Shown: piece by piece, positions 31,091 through 39,739 of the stretch
Numbering within the stretch: the stretch's first letter is position 1
Layout: every line of letters starts with the position of its first letter
NCBI RefSeq assembly: GCF_004342025.1
Contig: NZ_SLWN01000014.1
Location: 62,001 to 126,000, forward strand
Length of the DNA stretch: 64,000 nt
Direction of reading: 5' to 3'
From: Kribbella steppae
Lineage (GTDB): Bacteria > Actinomycetota > Actinomycetes > Propionibacteriales > Kribbellaceae
The notes under the pieces: generated by a model
Database searches by the model: none
The model's input: only the letters and a program-made list of their open reading frames with translations
Told to the model about the DNA's origin: nothing
Made by a program: the position numbers and the translations under genes

Positions 31091-32623
31091 TCAGAGCGAC
31101 TTGAGAGCGAGGAACACGTCCACCCGGTCCTCGAGCCGGGACAGATCGCGTCCGGTCAGTTGCTCTATGCGTTCGATCCGGTAGCGAACCGTGTTGACAT
31201 GCAGGTGTAAAGCCTCGGCTGCCCGCGACCACGAGCCGTCGCAGGCGAGGAACTCCTGCAACGTGGTGAGCAGGTCGCCATGGGTACGACGATCGTGCTC
31301 GAGCACCGGCCCGAGCACCCGATGGGTGTAGGTACGCCGTACGTCGTCCGGCACCGTGGCGAGCAGGAGCACGTGCGAGGCGACCTCTTCCGAGGTGACC
31401 ACCGAGACCGGCGTAGTGGCGGCCCGAGCCACCCGGTGAGCGAACCGCGCCTCTTCGAGCGCTCCTGCCAACGCGTCGACGGAGGTCTCGCCACTGACAC
31501 CGACCCCGAGCCTCGCCCGCACGAGCCCCGGCGAGAGCCGGCCAAAAGCCCTCCGCAGCTGGTCCGGCAGCCCGGGGACGAACGGCAACAACGCAACCAG
31601 GACACCGTCACGCCCCGGCGCTACCACCGCGGGCCCGACCGTGAGTGCGACGTCCTCGAGCAGCGTGATCGCGACCTCGCTCGGTCCGTCGTCCCGGAGT
31701 TCGGCCACCGCGACCACCATCGCCAGATCCGAGCGCGCACCCGCTTGCCGGAGCCGCGCAGCGACCTCGGCATGTGGAGCGCCGGTCTCGACTAGGGCCA
31801 GCGCGTCAGCCACCAGAGGTCGCAGCGCCATTCGCCCTTCGTCCCGGCGGGCCCGGTCCAGCGCGGCGATCGCGCACAGCTCATGCACCGCCTCGACATG
31901 GTCGCGGGACCACTCCGTGTGGTCGCCCTCGATGACCAGCACCCACGCGGTCAGCCGATTGCCCAGACCCGACCCGACCGGGAAGAGGCTGTACGGCGTA
32001 CCGCCGGCATCCGCGAGCGCAGGGGTGCGATCCGCGGTCAGGAACCGGCGTGAGATCACGTCGAGGATCTCTTCGTCCAACTCGCCGGGCCCTGGTACGA
32101 CGTGCCGCCCGGTCGGCGTGATCACGCGGCAGTCGTGCCCGATCTCGGCCGTGATGCGGTCCGCGAGTTCGTCGAGGCTCCGGCCGGACGCGATCGACGA
32201 CAGCATCTGGCGCTGACGCACCAGGCTCGCGGACAGCCGGGCACCCCTGTCGACCGAGCCCGCGGCAGCGACGTACTCGGTCACATCCGCGAACGCCACC
32301 TCCGTGGGGACCTCGACGAGGGTGACGTGATGGCGGCGGCAGGCCTCGAGCAGGTCGACGGGGACGGTGCCGAGCAATGCCTTCCCGGCCAGGATCGTGG
32401 TGGCACCGCGTTTGGCCATCGAGGTCACGAAGGTCTCGCTGTCGGCTTCGCTGCGGCGCCAGACCAGACCGGTGAGGACCAGCTCGCCGCCGCTCAGGTA
32501 GCGGCCGGGTTCGAGCAGGTCGGTGGTGACCAGCCGGCCGATCGGACGCTCGAGTGCCTCGTCGGCCAGGTGCAGCAGGCGAAGCCCCAGTTCAGGCGCG
32601 TCGAGCAGCTCGGACAGCAGCAC
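31091..32623 (-). CDS. pucR: PucR family transcriptional regulator of purine catabolism
   Basis: The 510-residue protein has the PucR layout: an N-terminal PucR domain (residues ~1-130, LLDAPELGLRLLHLADEALE; TTILAGKALLGTVPVDLLEA), a central GGDEF-like region, and a C-terminal HTH_30 with SWSRAAEALHLHVNTVRYRI and then ERIEQLTGRDLSRLEDRVD. PucR of Bacillus activates purine catabolism genes. GTG at 32623 is preceded by AAGGAGGTGC; the longer upstream frame is not protein-like. It lies upstream of the permease-xdh operon on the same strand and is divergent from hyi, so it can control both. The effector is not known from sequence. Confidence 0.9.
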   Translation of the reverse strand: MLLSELLDAPELGLRLLHLADEALERPIGRLVTTDLLEPGRYLSGGELVLTGLVWRRSEADSETFVTSMAKRGATTILAGKALLGTVPVDLLEACRRHHVTLVEVPTEVAFADVTEYVAAAGSVDRGARLSASLVRQRQMLSSIASGRSLDELADRITAEIGHDCRVITPTGRHVVPGPGELDEEILDVISRRFLTADRTPALADAGGTPYSLFPVGSGLGNRLTAWVLVIEGDHTEWSRDHVEAVHELCAIAALDRARRDEGRMALRPLVADALALVETGAPHAEVAARLRQAGARSDLAMVVAVAELRDDGPSEVAITLLEDVALTVGPAVVAPGRDGVLVALLPFVPGLPDQLRRAFGRLSPGLVRARLGVGVSGETSVDALAGALEEARFAHRVARAATTPVSVVTSEEVASHVLLLATVPDDVRRTYTHRVLGPVLEHDRRTHGDLLTTLQEFLACDGSWSRAAEALHLHVNTVRYRIERIEQLTGRDLSRLEDRVDVFLALKSL

Positions 32624-32718
32624 GGCGCACCTCCTTCGGCCGGCCTGCGATCGGCATGGTGACCGGTCCTCAGAGGAACGTACAACGCCCTGAGGTACGC
32701 CGGAACCACGACCCACCC

Positions 32719-32786
32719 TTGACGCCGTCCTGATCCCGCGCCTATCGTCCTTTCGCAGAACAGAAACTAACTTCCGCAATACGGAA
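32719..32786. promoter_or_regulatory. Promoter and paired IclR-type operators before hyi
   Basis: TTGACG (32719-32724), an 18-bp spacer and TATCGT (32743-32748) form a promoter toward hyi. Two TTCCG-N5-CGGAA type sites follow: TTTCGCAGAACAGAA at 32751-32765 and a perfect TTCCGCAATACGGAA at 32772-32786, centres 21 bp apart. They sit at and just after the expected transcription start, where a repressor would block elongation or initiation. Confidence 0.72.
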
Positions 32787-32798
32787 AGTTGAGATGCC

Positions 32799-33611
32799 AT
32801 GAGTAACCCGCTGCGCTACACGGTGAACTGCTCGCTGCTGTTCACCGAGTTGCCTCTGCTGGAGCGCCCGGCGGCCGCCCGGCGGGCCGGTTTCGGTGCC
32901 GTCGAGTTCTGGTGGCCGTTCGTCGAGGCGGTGCCGACGGACCGGCACGTCGACGCGTTCGCGACCACGATCGAGGACGCCGGAGTCCAGTTGACCGGCC
33001 TGAACTTCTTCGCCGGCGACATGCCCGGCGGCGACCGCGGCCTGGTGTCCTGGCCGAAACGGTCCGGCGAGTTCCGGGACAACATCGACGTCACCGTCGG
33101 CATCGGCGAGCGACTCGGTTGCCGGGCTTTCAACGCCCTCTACGGCAACCGGTCGGATGGCCACTCCGCGAGCGAGCAGGACGACCTCGCGGTCGAGAAC
33201 CTCGCGCTCGCCGCTCAGGCCGCTGCCCGGATCGACGGCACTGTGCTGGTCGAGCCGGTCAGCGGTGCCGAGAGGTATCCGCTGCTGACCGCGGCCGACG
33301 TACTGGCCGTGATCGACCGGGTGCCGGCGTCGAACGTCGGGCTGCTCGCGGACCTCTACCACCTCGCGGTCAACGGCGACGACGTCGATCGGGTGATCGC
33401 GGAGCACACCGACCGCATCGCCCACGTGCAGATTGCCGACGCACCCGGTCGCAACGAGCCAGGCACCGGCACGCTCTCGCTCGACCGGCAGCTCACCGCC
33501 CTCGCCGCCAACGGCTACTCCGGCTGGATCGGCCTGGAGTACAAGCCGTCCACCACCACCGTCGACAGCTTCGGCTGGCTACCGCGCGGGCGTCGCGCCG
33601 TGGCCGGCTGA
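32799..33611 (+). CDS. hyi: Hydroxypyruvate isomerase
   Basis: The enzyme interconverts hydroxypyruvate and tartronate semialdehyde in the glyoxylate-salvage branch. The 270-residue TIM barrel has the family motifs: NCSLLFTELPLLERPAAARR, FGAVEFWWPF, LNFFAGDMPGGDRGL, LVEPVSGAERYPL with the metal-binding Glu, LLADLYHLAVNGDDV and HVQIADAPGRNEPGTG, ending in IGLEYKPS. It opens a six-gene operon (hyi-glxR-gcl-glxK-allB-allE) transcribed from the promoter with IclR-type operators. The ATG is 12 bp after the perfect operator. Gap to glxR is 21 bp with TTTGGAG as ribosome site. Confidence 0.94.
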   Translation: MSNPLRYTVNCSLLFTELPLLERPAAARRAGFGAVEFWWPFVEAVPTDRHVDAFATTIEDAGVQLTGLNFFAGDMPGGDRGLVSWPKRSGEFRDNIDVTVGIGERLGCRAFNALYGNRSDGHSASEQDDLAVENLALAAQAAARIDGTVLVEPVSGAERYPLLTAADVLAVIDRVPASNVGLLADLYHLAVNGDDVDRVIAEHTDRIAHVQIADAPGRNEPGTGTLSLDRQLTALAANGYSGWIGLEYKPSTTTVDSFGWLPRGRRAVAG

Positions 33612-33632
33612 GACACCTTTGGAGATTCCGAC

Positions 33633-34532
33633 ATGACGAACATCGCCTTCATCGGCCTCGGCATCATGGGCAGCCCGATGGCCGTCCACCTGGCCGAAGC
33701 CGGTCACACCGTCGCCGGCCTCGACCGCACTCCCGAGCGCGGCGCTCCGCTGGTCGAGGCCGGCGGCCGCCTCGCGACCTCGGTCGCGGACGCGGTCAAG
33801 GGCGCCGACGTCATCTGCGTGATGGTGCCGGACTCGCCCGACGTCGAGGACGTGCTGGTCTCCGACGGCGGCGTCTTCCAGCACGCCGAGACCGGCTCGC
33901 TGATCATCGACTTCTCCAGCATCCGGCCGGATGTCACCCAGCAACTGGCCGAGCAGGCCCGGGCGCTCGGCTTCCGGGTGCTGGACGCTCCCGTCTCGGG
34001 CGGCGAGGCCGGCGCGAAGAACGCCGCGCTCTCGATCATGGTCGGCGGCGACGCCGACGACTTCGAGGCCGCCAAGCCGCTGTTCGACGTGGTCGGCAAG
34101 ACCGTCGTCCACGTGGGACCGAGCGGCTCCGGCCAGACCGTCAAGGCGGCCAACCAGCTGATCGTTGCCGCCAACATCCAGGCGCTGTCCGAGGCAGTCA
34201 TCTTCCTGGAGGCGTACGGCGTCGACACCAAGGCCGCCCTGGAGGTCCTCGGCGGCGGTCTGGCCGGCTCGACCGTGCTGAACCAGAAGAAGGAGAACAT
34301 GCTCTCCCGCTCCTTCCAGCCGGGCTTCCGGATCGACCTGCACCACAAGGACATGGGCATCGTCACCGCCGCCGCTCGTGAGGCCGGGGTCGCCGTACCG
34401 CTGGGCTCGCTGGTCGCGCAACTGGTGGCCTCCGCTCGGGCCAACGGCGACGGCGGCCTCGACCACTCCGCGCTGCTGCGCGGCGTGGAGCGACTGTCCG
34501 GACTCGAGTCGTTGAGCGGGCAGGTCGGCTGA
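33633..34532 (+). CDS. glxR: 2-hydroxy-3-oxopropionate (tartronate semialdehyde) reductase
   Basis: The protein reduces tartronate semialdehyde to D-glycerate with NAD(P)H. The N-terminal Rossmann motif is FIGLGIMGSPMAVHLAEAGH; DAPVSGGEAGAKNAALSIMV is the substrate-binding loop; and GPSGSGQTVKAANQLIVAAN contains the catalytic Lys of beta-hydroxyacid dehydrogenases. GFRIDLHHKDMGIVTAAARE ends the helical dimer domain. The length of 299 residues is normal. Its stop shares a base with the gcl start (TGATG), so the two are translationally coupled. In the pathway it takes the product of glyoxylate carboligase. Confidence 0.94.
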   Translation: MTNIAFIGLGIMGSPMAVHLAEAGHTVAGLDRTPERGAPLVEAGGRLATSVADAVKGADVICVMVPDSPDVEDVLVSDGGVFQHAETGSLIIDFSSIRPDVTQQLAEQARALGFRVLDAPVSGGEAGAKNAALSIMVGGDADDFEAAKPLFDVVGKTVVHVGPSGSGQTVKAANQLIVAANIQALSEAVIFLEAYGVDTKAALEVLGGGLAGSTVLNQKKENMLSRSFQPGFRIDLHHKDMGIVTAAAREAGVAVPLGSLVAQLVASARANGDGGLDHSALLRGVERLSGLESLSGQVG

Positions 34533-36307
34533 TGGCCCGCATGCGCGCGGTCGACGCGGCAGTCCTGATCCTGGAGAAGGAAGGATCCACCCAGACCTTC
34601 GGGCTGCCCGGTGCCGCGATCAACCCCTTCTACAGCGCGATGAAGAAGCACGGCGGGATCAAGCACGTGCTGGCCCGTCACGTCGAGGGCGCCTCGCACA
34701 TGGCTGAGGGTTACACCCGTGCGCGCGCCGGAAACATCGGCGTCTGCGTCGGTACGTCGGGACCGGCTGGAACCGACATGATCACCGGCCTGTACTCGGC
34801 CTCGGCCGACTCGATCCCGATCCTGTGCATCACCGGTCAGGCACCGGTGGCCAAGCTGCACAAGGAGGACTTCCAGGCCGTCGACATCTCGTCGATCGCC
34901 AAGCCGGTCGCGAAGTGGGCCGTCACGGTGATGGAGCCGGCCCAGGTGCCGGGGACGTTCCAGAAGGCCTTCCAGCTGATGCGCGAGGGCCGTCCGGGTC
35001 CCGTACTCATCGACCTGCCGGTGGACGTCCAGGTGGCCGAGATCGACTTCGACATCGAGACGTACGAGCCGCTGCCGGTCGCCAAGCCGGCCGCGACGCG
35101 AGCCCAGGCCGAGAAGGCGCTCACGCTGCTGAACGACGCCGAACGGCCGCTGATCGTGGCCGGCGGTGGCGTGGTCAACGCCGACGCGGCTGACGTGCTG
35201 GTCGAGTTCGCCGAGCTCGTCGGCGTACCGGTCGTCCCGACCCTGATGGGCTGGGGCGCGATCCCGGACGACCACCCGCTGACCGCCGGCATGGTTGGTC
35301 TGCAGACCTCACACCGGTACGGCAACGCCACGCTGCTGGCCTCGGACCTGGTGTTCGGCATCGGCAACCGCTGGGCCAACCGGCACACCGGCTCCGTCGA
35401 GACCTACACCAAGGACCGCAAGTTCATCCACGTCGACATCGAGCCGACCCAGATCGGCCGGGTCTTCGCGCCGGACTACGGCATCGCCTCCGACGCCGGC
35501 CTGGCGCTCGAGGTGTTCGTCGAGGTGGCGCGCGACTGGGCTGCCGCGGGTCGGCTGGCGGACCGTTCGGCGTGGGTGGCGGAGTGCCGCGAGCGCCGTA
35601 CGAAGCTGCAGCGCAAGACGCACTTCGACAGTGTGCCGATCAAGCCGCAGCGCGTGTACGAGGAGATGAACCGGGCCTTCGGACCCGACACCCGCTACGT
35701 CAGCACCATCGGGTTGTCCCAGATCCAGGCGGCTCAGATGCTGCACGTGTACCGCCCGCGGCACTGGATCAACGCCGGCCAGGCCGGACCGCTCGGCTGG
35801 ACCGTGCCCGCCACGCTGGGGGTTGCGGTGGCCGATCCGGAGAGCACCGTCGTCGCGCTGTCGGGTGACTACGACTTCCAGTTCCTGATCGAGGAACTGG
35901 CGGTGGGTGCGCAGTTCAACATCCCCTACATCCACGTCGTCGTGAACAACTCGTACCTGGGCCTGATCCGTCAGGCACAGCGCGGATTCGACATGGACTT
36001 CTGCGTGCAACTCTCGTTCGAGAACATCAACAGCCCCGAGGTCAACGGCTACGGCGTCGATCACGTCAAGGTCGCCGAAGGTCTCGGCTGCAAGGCGATC
36101 CGCGTCTCCGAGCCGGACGAGATCCTGCCGGCCCTGGAACAGGCCAAGAAGCTCATGGTCGAGTACCAGGTCCCGGTCGTGGTCGAAGTCATCCTCGAGC
36201 GCGTCACCAACGTCTCCATGGGTCTGGAGATCGACAACATCAACGAGTTCGAAGATCTGGCCGAGACTCCCGAAGACGCCCCGACCGCGATCGCCCCACT
36301 CCGCTGA
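34532..36307 (+). CDS. gcl: Glyoxylate carboligase (tartronate-semialdehyde synthase)
   Basis: The ThDP- and FAD-dependent enzyme joins two glyoxylates to tartronate semialdehyde and CO2. The 591-residue protein carries LPGAAINPFYSAMKKHGGIK and RHVEGASHMAEGYTRARAGN; the Val in RHVEG replaces the Glu conserved in nearly all other ThDP enzymes, a recognised mark of this enzyme. The C-terminal ThDP/Mg site is GDYDFQFLIEELAVGAQFN followed by NNSYLGLIRQAQRGFD. FAD-domain residues occur in VVPTLMGWGAIPDDHPL. Coupled to glxR on the left and glxK on the right by single-base TGATG overlaps. It converts the glyoxylate released by ureide breakdown. Confidence 0.96.
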   Translation: MARMRAVDAAVLILEKEGSTQTFGLPGAAINPFYSAMKKHGGIKHVLARHVEGASHMAEGYTRARAGNIGVCVGTSGPAGTDMITGLYSASADSIPILCITGQAPVAKLHKEDFQAVDISSIAKPVAKWAVTVMEPAQVPGTFQKAFQLMREGRPGPVLIDLPVDVQVAEIDFDIETYEPLPVAKPAATRAQAEKALTLLNDAERPLIVAGGGVVNADAADVLVEFAELVGVPVVPTLMGWGAIPDDHPLTAGMVGLQTSHRYGNATLLASDLVFGIGNRWANRHTGSVETYTKDRKFIHVDIEPTQIGRVFAPDYGIASDAGLALEVFVEVARDWAAAGRLADRSAWVAECRERRTKLQRKTHFDSVPIKPQRVYEEMNRAFGPDTRYVSTIGLSQIQAAQMLHVYRPRHWINAGQAGPLGWTVPATLGVAVADPESTVVALSGDYDFQFLIEELAVGAQFNIPYIHVVVNNSYLGLIRQAQRGFDMDFCVQLSFENINSPEVNGYGVDHVKVAEGLGCKAIRVSEPDEILPALEQAKKLMVEYQVPVVVEVILERVTNVSMGLEIDNINEFEDLAETPEDAPTAIAPLR

Positions 36308-37566
36308 TGCAGGCTTCGTTTGTTCCCCCGCCCCGAGCGGAGCGAGGGGCGGGGTTTCGGGTGGTTGTTGCCTCTGACAAGTTCAAGGGCAGCCTGACCA
36401 GCAACCAGGTCGCGGTGGCGGTGCGCGAGGGCGTACGCCGGGTCAACCCCGACGCGACTGTGGACGCCGTACCAGTGGCTGACGGCGGCGACGGCACCCT
36501 CGCCGCCGCCGCCGCCGCCGGCTTCGATCTGATCCCGGTGACGGCGTCCGGCCCCACCGGAGAATCTGTCCGCACCGGCTACGCCCGGCGTGACGACGTC
36601 GCCGTCGTGGAGCTCGCTGACGTCTCCGGCCTGGTGCGTCTCCCCGGCGGCCGACAGGCTCCGCTGACCGCAACCTCACGCGGCACCGGTGAGCTGATCG
36701 CCGCCGCGATCACCAGCGGCTGCACCCGAATCATCCTCGGCATCGGCGGCAGCGCCTGCACCGACGGCGGAGCCGGCCTGGTCCGCGCACTGGGCGCCAA
36801 GCTGTACGACGCCAACGGCGCGGACCTCGCGGAGGGTGGCGCGGCCTTGAGCGCGTTGGCGTCCGTCGACCTAACCGCACTCACCGAGCGCCTGGCAGGC
36901 GTCGAGATAGTCGTCGCCTGCGACGTGGACAACCCGCTGACCGGCCCGTCCGGCGCGGCAGCCACGTACGGACCGCAGAAAGGCGCCAACCCCGCGCAGG
37001 TCGGACAGTTGGACAGCGCACTGGCCCACTGGGCCGACCTCGTCGGCGGCGCTCGTGGAGCGGCGCGTCAAGCCGAAGCCGGGACCGGAGCTGGATCCGG
37101 AGCCCGAGCGGTGGGCGCCGATCTCCACGACGCGCCCGGCGCCGGAGCTGCTGGCGGGGTGGGGTTTGCGGCGCTGGCGTTGCTCGGCGCGGAGCTGGGG
37201 CCTGGCATCGAGCTCATGCTGGACCTGGTCGGCTTCCATCACCAGCTGATCGGCGCGGACCTCGTCGTCACCGGCGAGGGTGCGCTCGACGAGCAGACGC
37301 TGCACGGGAAGGCGGCCGCCGGTGTGGCGGCCGCGGCCGGAGCCGTCGGCATCCCGGTGGTCGCGGTCTGCGGGACCAACCGGCTCGACCACGACCGCCT
37401 CCGCGAGGCCGGGATCACCGCGGCCTACGCCCTGACCGACCTGGAGCCCGACGTACGGCGGTGCATCGCCGAGCCGATCCCGCTGCTGCGGCGACTCGGT
37501 GAACGGATCGCGGTCGATCACCTGGCGAGATCTACGATGACACCAACCGAGAGGGGCGTCGTATGA
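36307..37566 (+). CDS. glxK: Glycerate 2-kinase (GarK/GlxK family)
   Basis: The enzyme phosphorylates D-glycerate to 2-phosphoglycerate, linking the operon to glycolysis. Family blocks are RVVVASDKFKGSLTSNQVAV, PVADGGDGTLAAAAAAG, ILGIGGSACTDGGAGLVRAL, CDVDNPLTGPSGAAATYGPQ with KGA, and LVVTGEGALDEQTLHGKAAA. There is an unusual Gly/Ala-rich insertion near residues 245-285 (AEAGTGAGSGARAVGADLHD). ATG at 36307 overlaps the gcl stop, giving 419 residues, but the family usually starts at RVVVA, and a GTG at 36361 would fit. The 18 extra codons contain a strong hairpin (36326-36354). The stop overlaps the allB ATG. Confidence 0.92.
   Translation: MQASFVPPPRAERGAGFRVVVASDKFKGSLTSNQVAVAVREGVRRVNPDATVDAVPVADGGDGTLAAAAAAGFDLIPVTASGPTGESVRTGYARRDDVAVVELADVSGLVRLPGGRQAPLTATSRGTGELIAAAITSGCTRIILGIGGSACTDGGAGLVRALGAKLYDANGADLAEGGAALSALASVDLTALTERLAGVEIVVACDVDNPLTGPSGAAATYGPQKGANPAQVGQLDSALAHWADLVGGARGAARQAEAGTGAGSGARAVGADLHDAPGAGAAGGVGFAALALLGAELGPGIELMLDLVGFHHQLIGADLVVTGEGALDEQTLHGKAAAGVAAAAGAVGIPVVAVCGTNRLDHDRLREAGITAAYALTDLEPDVRRCIAEPIPLLRRLGERIAVDHLARSTMTPTERGVV
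36326..36354. repeat. GC-rich inverted repeat at the gcl/glxK junction
   Basis: CCCCGCCCC and GGGGCGGGG pair perfectly around an 11-nt loop. It lies between the first possible glxK start (36307) and the GTG at 36361. It may be a short palindromic intergenic element or a processing or attenuation hairpin inside the operon. Confidence 0.55.
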
Positions 37567-38906
37567 CCGCGCTAGACCTCGTCATCCGATCTCGCCGCGT
37601 GGTGAGCACCGCGGGTGAGGTGGCTCGCGCGGTCGGGGTGCGAGACGGCCGGATCGCCGCCGTCGCGCCGTACGACGCCGATCTCGACAGCACCGACGAG
37701 CTGACGTTGAACGACGACGAAGTGCTGATGCCCGGCCTCGTCGACTCCCACGTTCACGTGAACGATCCCGGTCGGACCGAGTGGGAAGGCTTCACCAGCG
37801 CGACCCGGGCGGCGTCGGCCGGTGGCGTCACCGCGATCATCGACATGCCGCTCAACAGCATCCCGCCGACCTGCGACGTACCGGCCCTCGAGCTCAAGCG
37901 GAAAACTGCCGCGAGCCAGGCCTACGTCGACACCGGCTTCTGGGGTGGGGCGATCCCCGCAAACCTGGACCAGCTCCGCCCGCTGCACGACGCCGGCGTC
38001 TTCGGCTTCAAGTGCTTCCTGCTGCACTCGGGCGTCGACGAGTTCCCGCCACTGGATCCGACCGAACTCGAGCCAGTCATGCGCGAGATCGCCTCCTTCG
38101 CCGGGCTGCTGATCGTGCACGCCGAGGATGCGCACGGAATCGACGGCGCTCCGGCAGCACACGGCGCGAGCTACCGAGACTTCCTGCAGTCCCGCCCCCG
38201 CGAGGCGGAGAACAAGGCCGTTGCCGACGTCATCGAGGCCGCCCGCCGGACCGGTTGCCGCGTCCACATCCTGCACGTGTCCAGTTCCGACGTACTGCCG
38301 CTCCTCGCGAAAGCCCGCCGCGACGGAGTCCGGATCACTGCGGAGACCTGCCCGCACTACCTCACGTTCAGCGCCGAGGAGATCCCGGACGGCGCGACGC
38401 AGTACAAGTGCTGCCCGCCCATCCGCGAGGCAGCCAATCGTGACCAGCTGTGGAACGGCCTGCGGGACCGAACCATCGACCTGGTCGTCTCCGACCACTC
38501 GCCCTCGACCGTCGACCTCAAACGCCTGGACACCGGCGACTTCGGCGAGGCCTGGGGCGGTATCGCCTCACTCCAGCTCGGCCTGCCTGCGGTGTGGACC
38601 GAAGCACGCCGCCGCGGCTTCACCCTGACCGACGTCGCCCGCTGGATGTGCCAAGCACCGGCGGCGCAGACGGGTCTGCAGCACAAGGGCAGCATCGAGG
38701 TCGGGTACGACGCGGACTTCGGCGTCTTTGCACCGGACGAGACGTTCGTGGTGGACGTCAACACCCTGCACCACAAGAACGCCATCACCCCGTACGACGG
38801 ACGGCCGCTCGACGGCGTCGTCCGCAGCACCTGGCTGCGTGGCGAACCCGTCGACATCGAGGCGGGCCCTCGGGGCCGCCTGCTGACCCGAGGAGGACAA
38901 GGATGA
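37563..38906 (+). CDS. allB: Allantoinase
   Basis: The enzyme opens the hydantoin ring of S-allantoin to give allantoate. This 447-residue amidohydrolase has the binuclear metal site: DSHVHVNDPGRTEWEGF (HxH), FGFKCFLLHSGVDEFPPL with the carbamylated Lys, LIVHAEDAHGID, CRVHILHVSSSDVLPLL and LVVSDHSPSTVDLK with the catalytic Asp. AETCPHYLTFSAEEIPDG is typical of allantoinase rather than dihydropyrimidinase. ATG overlaps the glxK stop by 4 nt, and its own stop overlaps allE as ATGA. It follows uricase and OHCU decarboxylase in the pathway. Confidence 0.95.
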   Translation: MTALDLVIRSRRVVSTAGEVARAVGVRDGRIAAVAPYDADLDSTDELTLNDDEVLMPGLVDSHVHVNDPGRTEWEGFTSATRAASAGGVTAIIDMPLNSIPPTCDVPALELKRKTAASQAYVDTGFWGGAIPANLDQLRPLHDAGVFGFKCFLLHSGVDEFPPLDPTELEPVMREIASFAGLLIVHAEDAHGIDGAPAAHGASYRDFLQSRPREAENKAVADVIEAARRTGCRVHILHVSSSDVLPLLAKARRDGVRITAETCPHYLTFSAEEIPDGATQYKCCPPIREAANRDQLWNGLRDRTIDLVVSDHSPSTVDLKRLDTGDFGEAWGGIASLQLGLPAVWTEARRRGFTLTDVARWMCQAPAAQTGLQHKGSIEVGYDADFGVFAPDETFVVDVNTLHHKNAITPYDGRPLDGVVRSTWLRGEPVDIEAGPRGRLLTRGGQG

Positions 38907-39727
38907 CAGCGCCGCGGTACTACTCTCCGAGTGGCGGGCTGCCCGCGCAGACCGACCTGACCACCGACCGCGCCGTCTTCACCGAGGCGTACGCCGTCCT
39001 GCCGCGCGGAACCATGCGCGACATCGTCACCAGCAGGCTGCCGTTCTGGGACGACACCCGGCTGTGGGTGATCGCCCGGCCGCTGTCCGGGTTCGCGGAG
39101 ACGTTCTCGCAGTACATCGTCGAGGTCGCGCCGGGCGGCGGCAGCGACAAGCCGGAGACCGACCCGAGCGCCGAGGTGGTCGTGTTCGTTGTCGAAGGCA
39201 ACGTGACGCTGACCATCAGCGGTGAGAAGCACGACCTCGGGCCGGGCGGGTACGCGTTCCTGCCGCCGTCGGCCGACTGGACGCTGCACAACACCAGCGA
39301 GCAGGTCGCCCGGTTCCACCTGGTCCGGAAGGCCTACGAGCGGGTCGAGGGGATCGACGTACCCGAAGCGTTCGTCACGAACGAGGTCGACGTCGAGGGG
39401 GTGGAGATGCCCGACACCGAGGGCCGGTGGAAGACGCAGCGGTTCGTCGACCCGGACGACGTACGCCACGACATGCACGTCAACATCGTCAGCTTCGAGC
39501 CCGGCGGCGTGATCCCGTTTCCCGAGACCCACGTGATGGAACACGGTCTGTACGTGCTCGAGGGCAAGGCGGTCTACCTGCTGAACAAGGACTGGGTCGA
39601 GGTCCAGGAGGGCGACTTCATGTGGTTGCGGGCGTTCTGCCCGCAAGCCTGCTACGCCGGGGGACCGGGCCGGTTCCGCTACCTGCTCTACAAGGACGTC
39701 AACCGGCACCCGAAGCTGACCCTCTGA
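38903..39727 (+). CDS. allE: (S)-ureidoglycine aminohydrolase
   Basis: The enzyme removes ammonia from ureidoglycine to give ureidoglycolate. This 274-residue bicupin shows both cupin barrels: the first with PRYYSPSGGLPAQTDLTTDR, GTMRDIVTSRLPFWDDTRLW and VVFVVEGNVTLTISGEKHDL; the second with the Mn site FPETHVMEHGLYVLEGKAVY and LNKDWVEVQEGDFMWLRAFC. The C-terminus ends YKDVNRHPKLTL. ATG at 38903 has AGGAGG 6 nt upstream. As the last gene of the operon it implies an allantoate amidohydrolase route producing ureidoglycine, yet no allC gene is seen in the window. Confidence 0.94.
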   Translation: MTAPRYYSPSGGLPAQTDLTTDRAVFTEAYAVLPRGTMRDIVTSRLPFWDDTRLWVIARPLSGFAETFSQYIVEVAPGGGSDKPETDPSAEVVVFVVEGNVTLTISGEKHDLGPGGYAFLPPSADWTLHNTSEQVARFHLVRKAYERVEGIDVPEAFVTNEVDVEGVEMPDTEGRWKTQRFVDPDDVRHDMHVNIVSFEPGGVIPFPETHVMEHGLYVLEGKAVYLLNKDWVEVQEGDFMWLRAFCPQACYAGGPGRFRYLLYKDVNRHPKLTL

Positions 39728-39739
39728 ACCACGACAGTG

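Noticed and set aside
32912..34381. 489-codon arginine-rich plus frame over hyi and glxR
   Set aside because: Out-of-frame translation of two well-supported genes.
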